This document shows positions 51,852-60,489 of a stretch of 64,000 bases of DNA, piece after piece; position 1 is the stretch's first letter, and every line of letters begins with the position of its first letter. Position numbers and translations under genes: made by a program. The notes under the pieces are model-generated. The model was not told the DNA's origin, ran no database searches, and worked only from the letters and a program-made list of their open reading frames with translations. The DNA comes from Acidobacteriota bacterium (GTDB taxonomy: Bacteria; Acidobacteriota; Polarisedimenticolia; Polarisedimenticolales; Polarisedimenticolaceae), in assembly GCA_029861955.1 (NCBI GenBank), contig JAOTYK010000013.1:1-64000 (forward strand), written 5' to 3'.

Positions 51852-53190
51852 GACGCTCCTCAAGCGGCTGCTGGCCGGTGGCGCATGGGCGCTGGCGGGG
51901 AAGTTCGTCACCGCCGGTTCGGAGCTGTTGGCTCTCGGTTTGTTGGCCCGTCTCCTCAGCGACGATCACTTCGGCGCCTACATGCTGGCCTACACGACGA
52001 TCACCGGTGGCGCGATGCTGGCTCAGGTCGGGCTGCACATGGCCGTCGTCCGCTTCGTCGCCGAATTCATCGGCACGGGACGACCGGAGAAGGCCCGCCG
52101 TGTGGTCGTGCGATGCGCGCAACTTCTGTTCGTCGGCTGTTTGGTCATCGGAAGCATCCTCGCGTTCGGGGGCGGAAGTTGGTTGGCCCGATCAGTGTGG
52201 AATTCATCGACGTTGGCGGCGGCGATGGGCGCGGTCGCCATCTGGGCCGTTCTGCGTGCGATTCAGGTCTTCGTCTCCGAGGCATTTCGCGGGCTCAAGG
52301 ACATCCGGTTGGCAACGGTCTTTGGCGGCACCATTGCCCGGGTGTTGTTTCTGGCGCTGCTGTTCTACGTTTCACATACGAGTGGCTCGCTTCAGTTGAT
52401 TGACGCCGTCTACATGATCTCCGCGGCGACGGCGTTCAGCCTACTGATCAGCGTTACGTTGCTCGCCATCCGCATCTCACGTCTGCCGGTCGGCGGGACC
52501 ATGGGAGTCCGGGAGATTCTTGGAGTCTCGACACCGATGTGGGTGACCGGGCTGACGGCATTAGTCCTGACCCAGTTCGATCTCTGGGTCATGGGCGCCT
52601 TCTTCAGCGAGGACCAGGTCGGCGTCTACGGGGCGGCCGCCCGGCTGGTCACCGTGGTATCCATGTCCCTGACCCTCGTGAATCTGGTGGTGCCGCCATT
52701 TATCGCCGATCTTTACGCGAGGGGAGAGCGGGAGCAACTCCAGCGCGTCCTTCGCGCGACGGCGACCTTTGCGGGGTTGCCGGCGTTCCTGGTACTGGCG
52801 ACGTTCATCTTTGCCGGCGGGACCGTGCTCTCGCTGGTCTACGAGCCACGTTTCGCCGAGGGTGCCACGATCCTGGCGTTGCTCTCTGCCGGTCGACTCG
52901 TCAATGTCCTGACGGGGAGTTGTGGCATCACCCTCGGCATGACCGGGCACCAGCGTTACCTGATGGGGATCACCCTGGTGGTCGGCGTCGGCATGGTAAC
53001 CAGCGCGCTGTTGGTTCGCGATCACTACGGAACCGTCGGTATCGCGACGGTGGCCTGTGTCGGCATCATCGTTCACAACCTGGCGATGTGGCTGACGACA
53101 CGTTGGGTCGCCGGGCTCTGGACCCACGTCGGCATCCCGAGACCGCACGAGATGCGGACGCTGTATGGACGGATTGTCGGGCGTCGCTAG
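51844..53190 (+). CDS. Polysaccharide flippase (Wzx/MOP family)
   Basis: A 448-residue membrane protein with about 12 hydrophobic segments, e.g. GAWALAGKFVTAGSELLAL at the start and VGVYGAAARLVTVVSMSLTL in the second half. The pattern is that of MOP-superfamily exporters of lipid-linked oligosaccharides (RfbX/Wzx). It starts inside the asnB end, ends the co-directional set and would move the finished glycan unit across the inner membrane. Its stop interlocks with the convergent cca stop in CTAG. Confidence 0.88.
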   Translation: MAETLLKRLLAGGAWALAGKFVTAGSELLALGLLARLLSDDHFGAYMLAYTTITGGAMLAQVGLHMAVVRFVAEFIGTGRPEKARRVVVRCAQLLFVGCLVIGSILAFGGGSWLARSVWNSSTLAAAMGAVAIWAVLRAIQVFVSEAFRGLKDIRLATVFGGTIARVLFLALLFYVSHTSGSLQLIDAVYMISAATAFSLLISVTLLAIRISRLPVGGTMGVREILGVSTPMWVTGLTALVLTQFDLWVMGAFFSEDQVGVYGAAARLVTVVSMSLTLVNLVVPPFIADLYARGEREQLQRVLRATATFAGLPAFLVLATFIFAGGTVLSLVYEPRFAEGATILALLSAGRLVNVLTGSCGITLGMTGHQRYLMGITLVVGVGMVTSALLVRDHYGTVGIATVACVGIIVHNLAMWLTTRWVAGLWTHVGIPRPHEMRTLYGRIVGRR

Positions 53191-54578
53191 GGCGCCGTCT
53201 TTCGGGTCCGTAGGTAGGCCAGGGCCTGACGTCGGTTGACGATTCGCCCCTCCAGTACACGCTCCTCGACCTCGCGTAGGATCCGCCCCACATCCTCGCC
53301 GGCATCGACGTCACAGAGTTTCATCACGTCGTTACCCGTGACGGGTCGCAACAGGGGACGCTTCCTTAGCGACTGTGCCGTCTCGAGCAGCGCCGCCAGG
53401 GTCGACTCCAGTCGCTCCATACGTTCTGTGGGATCGGGCGAACCGGAGCCCCGGGCGTCGGCTGCGGCGTGGGCACACAGGATCGGTAAGAGGGGTCCGG
53501 CTTCGTGCGCCAACCGACGCAGGCCGCGCCTTGACGGTGGGCCATCGGCCAGGTGACCCGGACGAAGGTGCCAGCGGATCAGTTTGCCGACATCGCGGCG
53601 CAGGTCCCTGGACGCGTGGAGTCTTCTGAGGCAGGCGTCGGCCATCTTCTCGCCGAGAACCTCGTGCCCGTGAAAACTGGGGCTGCCGTCCTTCTTGACG
53701 CCCAGGGTGGCAGGCTTGGCGATGTCGTGAAGCAGGAGGCTCCAACGCAGGAGGGCCGTCGAAGCGGCATCCATGGACTTCGAGACCCCGGGCAACGGGG
53801 TGCGCCGACAGGTCTCGCGTAAAGTCTGCAGCGTGTGACTCCAGACGTCCGGACGCCCTTCGCCTGCAACGCAGGACTGAAGTGGGACGAGTTCGGGAAG
53901 CACGGCGGGCAACAATCCGAGCTCTTCGATCACCGCCAGCCCGCGATCGGGGCGCCGGGACAGAAGCAACTTCTGAAGCTCATCGCGGATCCGCTCCGGC
54001 GAGGCACGACCGAGGGCACGTTTCTGGGCGCCTGCCGCGCGACGTGTCTCGACCGTGGCATTGAAGGTCGGTAGCGTCCCGTGGAAGCGCGCCAGACGCA
54101 GTGCACGCACGGGATCCTCTCGAAAGCGTTTCGCATCGATGGTTCGCAGGCGTTTACGCCGCAGATCCGCGAGACCGCCGTGGGGGTCGTGGAACGTCTG
54201 CTCCCGCAACGAGAAGGCCATCGCGTTGATCGTCAGTTCGCGCCGGGTCAGATCCCCGTCGAGCCCGCGACGCTCGGCCAGGACCAGGTCGACCGTGCCG
54301 TCGTCGACGGCGAAACGCCACGTCGTGACGCCGCGTTTGCGAAACGAGAACCCGCGGGTGTCCCAGGTCGATTGCAGGATGCCGACGAGGCGACGAGAAC
54401 CGGTCGTGACCAGTAGATCGAGGTCGCCGGAGGCGCGACCCATCGCCGCGTCACGGATCCCGCCACCGACCCAGTAGAGATCGATCGCCTGGTCGACGGC
54501 GATCTTCGACAGCTGTCGCAGCAACGGGTTGCGCTTACAGCGACCCCGCAGTCGTGTCACGAGTGTCCTGCGGGTCAT
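53187..54578 (-). CDS. cca: CCA tRNA nucleotidyltransferase / poly(A) polymerase with HD domain
   Basis: A 463-residue class II nucleotidyltransferase. The head domain has WVGGGIRDAAMGR and the catalytic pair in GDLDLLV. RRELTINAMAFS and DPHGGLADLRRKRLR are typical neck elements. A C-terminal HD phosphohydrolase has SLLLHDIAKPATLG. Whether it adds CCA, only part of it, or poly(A) cannot be decided from sequence. The ATG at 54578 overlaps the plsC stop (ATGA); the longer upstream frame lies in plsC. Confidence 0.9.
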   Translation of the reverse strand: MTRRTLVTRLRGRCKRNPLLRQLSKIAVDQAIDLYWVGGGIRDAAMGRASGDLDLLVTTGSRRLVGILQSTWDTRGFSFRKRGVTTWRFAVDDGTVDLVLAERRGLDGDLTRRELTINAMAFSLREQTFHDPHGGLADLRRKRLRTIDAKRFREDPVRALRLARFHGTLPTFNATVETRRAAGAQKRALGRASPERIRDELQKLLLSRRPDRGLAVIEELGLLPAVLPELVPLQSCVAGEGRPDVWSHTLQTLRETCRRTPLPGVSKSMDAASTALLRWSLLLHDIAKPATLGVKKDGSPSFHGHEVLGEKMADACLRRLHASRDLRRDVGKLIRWHLRPGHLADGPPSRRGLRRLAHEAGPLLPILCAHAAADARGSGSPDPTERMERLESTLAALLETAQSLRKRPLLRPVTGNDVMKLCDVDAGEDVGRILREVEERVLEGRIVNRRQALAYLRTRKTAP

Positions 54579-55285
54579 CCCGCGACATCCGCCAGGGCGT
54601 CGACGAATTGCGCGCGGACCGACTTGCGAAGGCCGTTGTGACCGTCGGCGTCGAACGAAGAGATATCGACCGGTTCGAGAACCTGAACCGTCGCGACGCC
54701 GGAACGCACCTTCCACGTCCCCGGGCGCATGATGCGATGGGTTCCGTGGATCACGACGGGAACGACCGACACGCCGGCACGCATGGCCAGGTGGAAGGGT
54801 CCCTTCTTGAACGGCTGCAGTTCGCCGCTTCGACTGCGGGTACCCTCGGGGAACAACAGGACGTTGCGCCCGGCCTTGATCCGCTCGATCGCCGTATCGA
54901 GGGAGCGGATCGCGCGATTGCGGTTGCCACGGTCAATCGGGATGAACCCCGCTGCCCGCATGGCCCAGCCCATGGCCGGGACGCGGAACAACGATGCCTT
55001 GGCAACGAAACGTGTCGTCAGCGGTAAGACCCGTAAGAGCACCCAGACATCGAGGTAGGACTCGTGGTTGACGACGTAGATGCAGGGCTGGTTCGAGGTC
55101 AGCCGGTCGAGGTTCCGGTAGACGACCCGCGTCCCTGTCACCCACAGCATCGCGCGAGCCCACGCGCGACCCGCCCGCATCGTTCCGTGGCTGTCACCGT
55201 TGAAAGAACTGACGATGGCACCGGGAATGGCACAGAGCGGTGTGACCACGAGGAATACGAGCCATGATAGAAATCCACGAACCAT
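54575..55285 (-). CDS. plsC: 1-acyl-sn-glycerol-3-phosphate acyltransferase
   Basis: A 236-residue membrane acyltransferase that makes phosphatidic acid. An N-terminal hydrophobic segment (VRGFLSWLVFLVVTPLCAIP) is followed by the catalytic VVNHESYLDVW (HxxxxD), IPIDRGNRNRAI and LLFPEGTRSRSG. Length and motif order fit PlsC. The ATG at 55285 is chosen; an extended -10 lies 26 bases upstream. Confidence 0.92.
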   Translation of the reverse strand: MVRGFLSWLVFLVVTPLCAIPGAIVSSFNGDSHGTMRAGRAWARAMLWVTGTRVVYRNLDRLTSNQPCIYVVNHESYLDVWVLLRVLPLTTRFVAKASLFRVPAMGWAMRAAGFIPIDRGNRNRAIRSLDTAIERIKAGRNVLLFPEGTRSRSGELQPFKKGPFHLAMRAGVSVVPVVIHGTHRIMRPGTWKVRSGVATVQVLEPVDISSFDADGHNGLRKSVRAQFVDALADVAG

Positions 55286-55310
55286 CGCTACCCCGTGTCG
55301 AGAGGGGCTG

Positions 55311-55319
55311 AGTATAGCA
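55311..55319 (-). promoter_or_regulatory. plsC: Extended -10 element of plsC
   Basis: On the minus strand TGCTATACT (55319-55311). It is the same nine bases seen before secA. The leader that follows carries CCCC and GGGG arms that may form a small hairpin. Confidence 0.55.
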
Positions 55320-55434
55320 ACGGGGTTCAATGGTTCTGACGGGGTTGACCTTCCACGGACCCGAACCCTATGCTGCACCAGCCATCGAACGCGATGACTA
55401 TGGGCGCTCGGGAGCCCGGGGGGCGTGGGAACCC

Positions 55435-56193
55435 GTGAATATCGTGAGCTCCAATCTCGAGGAACTAGGCGGGATGGCGCGTCTGGGTTGGGATGCGCTT
55501 CGCGTGGGCGTGCGGCGTCCCTTCGGCTTCCGGTTGTTCCTCGACCAACTTCACGAACTGGGTGTGAAGTCCCTCACCATCACCAACATCACGCTCCTCT
55601 TCACGGGGATGGTGCTGGCGATCCAGACGGCCTATTCCCTGGCGGCCTACGGTGGCAAGTCGTTCGTCGGCGATGTCGTGGCCCTGTCCGTCGTTCGCGA
55701 GCTGGGGCCGGTCCTGGCCGCCCTCGTCGTGGCCGGTCGCGTGGGTGCGGGGATCACCGCAGAGCTGGGCTCCATGGCAGTCACCGAGCAGGTGGATGCC
55801 CTACGGGCGCTTGCTGCGAGTCCCGTCAAGAAACTGGTCGTGCCGCGAGTCTGGGCGCTGCTTCTCGGTCTACCGGTTCTTACGATCCTCGCCGATGCGG
55901 TGGCGCTGTTCGGTGGGTTGCTGATGGCGGTCTTCGAGCTCGGCCAGTCGCGGGTCTACTACATGTCTCACGTCTTCGAGGCGCTCCGACCGCAGGACCT
56001 GGTCAGCGGTATCGGCAAGACCGTGTTCTTCGCGTTCTTCATCGGTGTGATCGCCTGCTACAACGGACTGAACGCACGTGGTGGCGCCGACGGCGTCGGG
56101 CGGGCGACCACCAGCACGGTGGTTACGTCGTCGATCGCGGTCATCATCTCGGACTTCTTTCTGACCAAGATGTTCCTGGTGCTCTTTCCATGA
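55435..56193 (+). CDS. mlaE: Mla lipid-transport ABC permease MlaE
   Basis: About 252 residues from the GTG at 55435; an ATG at 55330 would add 35 residues of no family likeness. The permease core has QLHELGVKSLTI, FTGMVLAIQTAYSL, SVVRELGPVLAALVVAGRVGAGITAELG and VDALRALAASPVKKLVVPR, the MlaE signature, with about five membrane segments. It moves phospholipids between inner and outer membrane with MlaF and MlaD. Its stop overlaps the mlaF ATG. Confidence 0.94.
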   Translation: MNIVSSNLEELGGMARLGWDALRVGVRRPFGFRLFLDQLHELGVKSLTITNITLLFTGMVLAIQTAYSLAAYGGKSFVGDVVALSVVRELGPVLAALVVAGRVGAGITAELGSMAVTEQVDALRALAASPVKKLVVPRVWALLLGLPVLTILADAVALFGGLLMAVFELGQSRVYYMSHVFEALRPQDLVSGIGKTVFFAFFIGVIACYNGLNARGGADGVGRATTSTVVTSSIAVIISDFFLTKMFLVLFP

Positions 56194-56936
56194 GCGAGGC
56201 CTTCATTCGCTATCAGGGGATCCACAAGTCCTTCGGTCAAACGCCGGTCCTCGCCGGCGTCGATCTCGATATCCGCCGCGGACAGACCGTCGTGGTGATG
56301 GGTGGTTCGGGTAGCGGCAAGTCGGTCCTTCTACGACACGCCATCGGTCTGCACTGTCCGGATAGTGGTGAGGTCTGGGTCGATGGTCAGGAGATTACGG
56401 AGTTCGACGAAGAGCAGCTGATCGAGACACGCAAGAAGGTCGGGATGTTGTTTCAGGCCGGCGCGCTGTTCGATTCGATGACGGTGGAGGACAACGTCGC
56501 CTACGCGCTCCGCGAACATACGCAGCGTGACGAGACGGCGATCCTGGATCGCGTCCGCGAGGTCCTGACGCTGGTGGAACTGTCCGACATCGAAAAGCAG
56601 ATGCCGGCCAGCCTGTCGGGTGGGATGCGGAAACGAGTCGCGCTGGCGCGGGCGATCGCCCTGGCTCCGCAGGCGATCCTGTACGACGAGCCGACCACGG
56701 GGTTGGATCCGATCACCGCCAACGCGATCAACCGACTCATCCGCAGTCTTCAGGCTCGCCTGAACGTCACGTCGGTCGTCGTGACTCACGACATCCATTC
56801 GGCCTTTGCGGTGGGCGATCGGATCGCATTTCTGCACGAGGGCAAGATCTACTTCGATGGTACGGTGGAAGAGGCTCGCAGTTGCCGCGAGCCCGTGTTG
56901 AGGAATTTCCTCGAGGGAGGCGGATATGGCGCGTAG
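56190..56936 (+). CDS. mlaF: Mla lipid-transport ATP-binding protein MlaF
   Basis: A 248-residue ABC ATPase. Walker A is GGSGSGKSVLLRH near residue 38, the signature is SLSGGMRKRVALARA, Walker B is AILYDEPTTGLDP and the switch His is in VVTHDIHSA. Pairing with MlaE and MlaD identifies it. It overlaps mlaE by 4 bases and mlaD by 11 bases. Confidence 0.95.
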   Translation: MSEAFIRYQGIHKSFGQTPVLAGVDLDIRRGQTVVVMGGSGSGKSVLLRHAIGLHCPDSGEVWVDGQEITEFDEEQLIETRKKVGMLFQAGALFDSMTVEDNVAYALREHTQRDETAILDRVREVLTLVELSDIEKQMPASLSGGMRKRVALARAIALAPQAILYDEPTTGLDPITANAINRLIRSLQARLNVTSVVVTHDIHSAFAVGDRIAFLHEGKIYFDGTVEEARSCREPVLRNFLEGGGYGA

Positions 56937-58044
56937 CGGCACGCGTGACCTGTCGGTCGGTGCCATGCTGGCACTGGCGTTGATCGTCCTGGCCGTCTCC
57001 GTGATGGCGATCGGCGATAGCCGACGTCTCTTTGGCGGACGAACCTCCTTCGTTGTCCGTTTCCCCACGACCGATGGCCTCGTCATCGGGTCGCCCGTCA
57101 AGATGGCAGGCGTGCAGATCGGTAGCGTCTCCGACATCAAGCTCTCGACCGATGCGGCGGAGCCGGGAATCCGTGTCGGGCTGATCGTCGATGCCGACTT
57201 CTCGGGACGGATCCGCGAGGACTCCGGCGCCGCGCTCAGGATTCTCCAGCTTCTGTCCGGAGAGAAATTTGTAGAGATCGTGCCGGGAACCCCGGACAGC
57301 CCCTTGCTGGCAGCAGGTGGTGAGATTCGGCCGGTTCAGGACCCCGAACTTCTCCAGCAGGCCGCCGTGGCCGCCGAGAATCTCAACGACATCACCGTCT
57401 CGCTCAAGAACCTTTTGGAATCCCTGGAATCGGGCGAGGGGCTGATCGGGCAGATGATGACGGATCCCGAGTTCGGTCGCTCCGGTGTCGATGCCCTGGC
57501 CGGTTCGATGGAGAACTTGCGTGCCATCACCGCGGACCTCCTGAAGGGGGAGGGGTTCGTGGGCCGTCTGCTCTACGACGAGTCCTTCGCCACCAAGATC
57601 GACGACCTGGGGACGGCCATCGAGAGCCTCTCAAAGCTGGTCAACGGCATCAGCCTGGATGAGGGGGCGGTCGGTGAGATGTTGCGGGAGGACGGCAAGG
57701 GTCGGCAGATCGTTGACGACCTGGCCTCCGCATCGGCCTCTCTCAAGCGGATGACCACCCAGATCGAGAACGGCAACGGTTTGATCTCGAAGTTGGTCTA
57801 TGACGAGGCCTATTCGGAGCAATTGGCGGTCGACCTGGGCCGAATCCTCTCGAATACTGCCGAAATCACGGAAAAGGTGAACACCGGACAGGGGACGCTC
57901 GGGGCCCTGGTCAACGAGCGACAGCTACATACCGGACTCGAACAGGTTGTCGCCGGCGTAAACGACAGTAAATTCGCACGGTGGTTGATGCGCCGCTATC
58001 AGAAGAAAGGCATCAAGTCCGAGGACGAACAGGCGGAGGATTGA
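56926..58044 (+). CDS. mlaD: MCE-domain lipid-transport protein MlaD
   Basis: A 372-residue protein with one N-terminal membrane helix (about 12-30, AMLALALIVLAVSVMAIG) and an MCE domain (about 38-130, FPTTDGLVIGSPVKMAGVQIG). A long helical C-terminus has repeated segments of the form G-x-G-L/F-(I/V)-G/S-x-L/M-(x)-D/E (GEGLIGQMMTDPEF, GEGFVGRLLYDESF, GNGLISKLVYDEAY, GQGTLGALVN). Longer than E. coli MlaD (about 180), as in many non-proteobacterial MCE proteins. The C-terminal helices may form a periplasmic tube for lipid. Confidence 0.93.
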   Translation: MARSGTRDLSVGAMLALALIVLAVSVMAIGDSRRLFGGRTSFVVRFPTTDGLVIGSPVKMAGVQIGSVSDIKLSTDAAEPGIRVGLIVDADFSGRIREDSGAALRILQLLSGEKFVEIVPGTPDSPLLAAGGEIRPVQDPELLQQAAVAAENLNDITVSLKNLLESLESGEGLIGQMMTDPEFGRSGVDALAGSMENLRAITADLLKGEGFVGRLLYDESFATKIDDLGTAIESLSKLVNGISLDEGAVGEMLREDGKGRQIVDDLASASASLKRMTTQIENGNGLISKLVYDEAYSEQLAVDLGRILSNTAEITEKVNTGQGTLGALVNERQLHTGLEQVVAGVNDSKFARWLMRRYQKKGIKSEDEQAED

Positions 58045-58086
58045 TCTGACAACCGGCCTACGCTGGAACTCGCCGCCGATCCTCTC

Positions 58087-58132
58087 TATATTTCACCCGT
58101 CCCGATCCCCGAAGGTCCCCCGGAAACGGGTG
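58087..58132 (+). promoter_or_regulatory. -10 box and leader hairpin of the nucleotide-sugar operon
   Basis: TATATT at 58087-58092 is followed at once by CACCCGT (58094-58100), which is the perfect reverse complement of ACGGGTG (58126-58132). The stem would form near the 5' end of the mRNA. No U-tract follows, so it is not a terminator. The whole gap 58045-58170 holds no gene. Confidence 0.4.
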
Positions 58133-58170
58133 GCCCATCGCGTCGTGCCAGCGGTCCGACAAAGAGCGAC

Positions 58171-59490
58171 ATGAGTCAGCAAAAAAAGAAGCTTCTGCAG
58201 AGAATCGAGAACCGTGAGGCACGAATCGGCGTCATCGGGATGGGCTATGTGGGCCTACCGCTGGCGGTCGAGTTTGCCGATGCCGGTTTCCACGTGACCG
58301 GTATCGACGTCGATACCAGCAAGGTCAAGGGGATCAATGCCGGCAAGAGTCACGTCCAGGACGTCCCCGGAGCCGAGGTGGCCCGGCTGGTCAAGAAGCG
58401 AAAGCTAACGGCCAAGGCATCCTTCCGCGGTTGTGGGAAGTTCGACGCGATCATCATCTGCGTCCCGACACCTCTCCGTAAGACCAAGGACCCCGACATC
58501 TCGTACATCGTTGCGGCGACGTCGGAGATCTCCAGGGAGATGCGAGCCGGGCAACTGATCATCCTCGAGTCGACGACCTACCCCGGAACCACCGAGGAAG
58601 TGGTCCGCGGAGCACTGGAGACGTCGAAGCTAAAGGGTGGTCGCGATTTCTATCTGGCCTTCTCTCCGGAACGAGTCGATCCCGGAAACGAGACATTCAA
58701 GACCCACAACACACCAAAGGTCGTCGGCGGCTCGAGCCCCGACTGCACCGAGGTGGCTGCGTTGCTCTATCGACAGGTCATCGACACCGTGCACACGGTC
58801 TCCTCGACCGAGGCAGCGGAGATGATCAAGCTCCTGGAGAACACCTTCCGTGCGGTCAACATCGCCCTGGTCAACGAAGTCTCGTTGATGTGCGAGAAGC
58901 TCGGCGTGGACGTCTGGGAGGTCATCGAGGGTGCGGCGACGAAGCCCTTCGGTTATATGCCGTTCTTCCCGGGGCCCGGAATCGGCGGGCACTGCATCCC
59001 GCTGGACCCCCACTACCTGTCGTGGAAACTGAAGACGCTGAACTACTCGGCGCGATTCATCGAACTCGCGTCTGAGATCAACGGCGACATGCCCTCGGTC
59101 GTCGTTCGACGGATCAGTTCCATGCTCAACAACAAGAAGCTGTCGGTGAATGGCGCGCGAGTGATGATCGTCGGAACGACCTATAAGCGCGATACCGGCG
59201 ATGCTCGCGAGTCGCCCGCGGTGGACGTCATGAAGCTCCTCGGTGAGCGCGGGGCGCGACTCTCGTACCACGACCCGTTCGTCCCGCAGATTGACCTGCC
59301 GGAGTACGGCACGATTCGACGTTCGGCGCTGAGCGAGAAGAACCTCAAGTCCGCGGACATCGTCGTGATCATTACGGATCACACCAGCTATGACTACGCA
59401 TTCGTCGTACGCCACTCGAGACAGGTGCTCGATACACGCAACGCGACGCGGGACGTCCGTGGTGGTCGAAGCAAGATCCAGAAGCTTTAG
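58171..59490 (+). CDS. UDP-N-acetylhexosamine 6-dehydrogenase (WbpA/TviB-like)
   Basis: A 439-residue NAD-dependent nucleotide-sugar dehydrogenase. The Rossmann start is IGVIGMGYVGLPLAVEFADA. ESTTYPGTTEEV and FSPERVDPGN belong to the WbpA/TviB branch. The catalytic Cys is in GIGGHCIPLDPHYLSWK, and the C-terminal domain has VGTTYKRDTGDARESPA. It probably oxidises UDP-GlcNAc to its uronic acid. With the 4-epimerase at 61790 it could give UDP-N-acetylgalactosaminuronate. First gene of a five-gene run. Confidence 0.88.
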   Translation: MSQQKKKLLQRIENREARIGVIGMGYVGLPLAVEFADAGFHVTGIDVDTSKVKGINAGKSHVQDVPGAEVARLVKKRKLTAKASFRGCGKFDAIIICVPTPLRKTKDPDISYIVAATSEISREMRAGQLIILESTTYPGTTEEVVRGALETSKLKGGRDFYLAFSPERVDPGNETFKTHNTPKVVGGSSPDCTEVAALLYRQVIDTVHTVSSTEAAEMIKLLENTFRAVNIALVNEVSLMCEKLGVDVWEVIEGAATKPFGYMPFFPGPGIGGHCIPLDPHYLSWKLKTLNYSARFIELASEINGDMPSVVVRRISSMLNNKKLSVNGARVMIVGTTYKRDTGDARESPAVDVMKLLGERGARLSYHDPFVPQIDLPEYGTIRRSALSEKNLKSADIVVIITDHTSYDYAFVVRHSRQVLDTRNATRDVRGGRSKIQKL

Positions 59491-59502
59491 CGGCGAGACG
59501 GA

Positions 59503-60489
59503 GTGGGCGACGTGGCGCGATCGAAGACAATCCTGGTGACAGGCGGTGCGGGGTTCATCGGTTCCCATCTTGCCGAGGCCTTGCTGGCCCGGAACGATCG
59601 TGTTGTTGTGTTGGACAACTTCGACCCGTTCTACGAGGAGTCCATCAAACGTCGCTACATCCAAAAGGCGCAGAAGTCGTCGGACTACCGGTTGGTCGAG
59701 GGTGACATCCGCGACTCCGACACCCTGGAGCGACTGTTCGCGGAGAAGTCCTTCGATGCGGTCATCCATCTGGCCGCGCGGGCGGGTGTCCGCCCATCCA
59801 TCGAGGACCCGGTTGAGTACTGTTCGGTGAACGTGGATGGGACCAGCAAGCTCCTCGAGGCATGCCGCAACCACCGTGTCGAGACGTTCGTGTTCGGGTC
59901 TTCAAGTTCGGTCTACGGAAACAACCGTAAGGTGCCGTTCGCGGAGGACGATCCGGTCGATCGACCGATCTCACCGTATGCCGCGACGAAGAAGGCCGGT
60001 GAGGTGATCTGCCACACCTATCACCATCTCTACGGAATGAAGATCGCGTGCTTACGCTTTTTCACCGTCTATGGACCGCGTCAACGGCCGGAGATGGCGA
60101 TCCACAAGTTTGTACGCAAGATCTTCAACGAAGAGACACTCGATCAGTACGGTGACGGCGGCTCCGCCCGGGACTATACGTTCGTCGCGGATATCGTTCG
60201 CGGCATCGTGGCGGCCATGGAGCGGGCGTCGAGTTACCACATCTGGAACCTGGGTGGCTCCGAGTGTCTGAAGCTGTCCGAGTTGATCGCGGCGATCGCA
60301 TCCGAGGTCGGCAAACCGGCGAAGATCCGGCAATTGCCGCTCCAGGCGGGCGACGTCGATCAGACCTGGGCGGATATCACGCGAGCGCGTGAGGAACTCG
60401 ATTGGAAGGCCGAGACCACTCACGGCGAGGGCTTGAAACAATTCATAAGCTGGTATCGAGAGCATGCCGGCGTCGGGAGATCGGAATGA
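59503..60489 (+). CDS. UDP-glucuronate 4-epimerase-like SDR
   Basis: A 328-residue extended SDR. NAD motif VTGGAGFIGSHLAEALL, then VLDNFDPFYEESIKRR, HLAARAGVRPSIEDP and the catalytic FGSSSSVYG with PYAATKKAGE. FTVYGPRQRPEMAIHKF is typical of UDP-glucuronate 4-epimerases, which make UDP-galacturonate. The product of the next gene, UDP-glucose dehydrogenase, would be its substrate. GTG starts at 59503 and 59512 are both possible; the stop overlaps the ugd start. Confidence 0.88.
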   Translation: MGDVARSKTILVTGGAGFIGSHLAEALLARNDRVVVLDNFDPFYEESIKRRYIQKAQKSSDYRLVEGDIRDSDTLERLFAEKSFDAVIHLAARAGVRPSIEDPVEYCSVNVDGTSKLLEACRNHRVETFVFGSSSSVYGNNRKVPFAEDDPVDRPISPYAATKKAGEVICHTYHHLYGMKIACLRFFTVYGPRQRPEMAIHKFVRKIFNEETLDQYGDGGSARDYTFVADIVRGIVAAMERASSYHIWNLGGSECLKLSELIAAIASEVGKPAKIRQLPLQAGDVDQTWADITRAREELDWKAETTHGEGLKQFISWYREHAGVGRSE

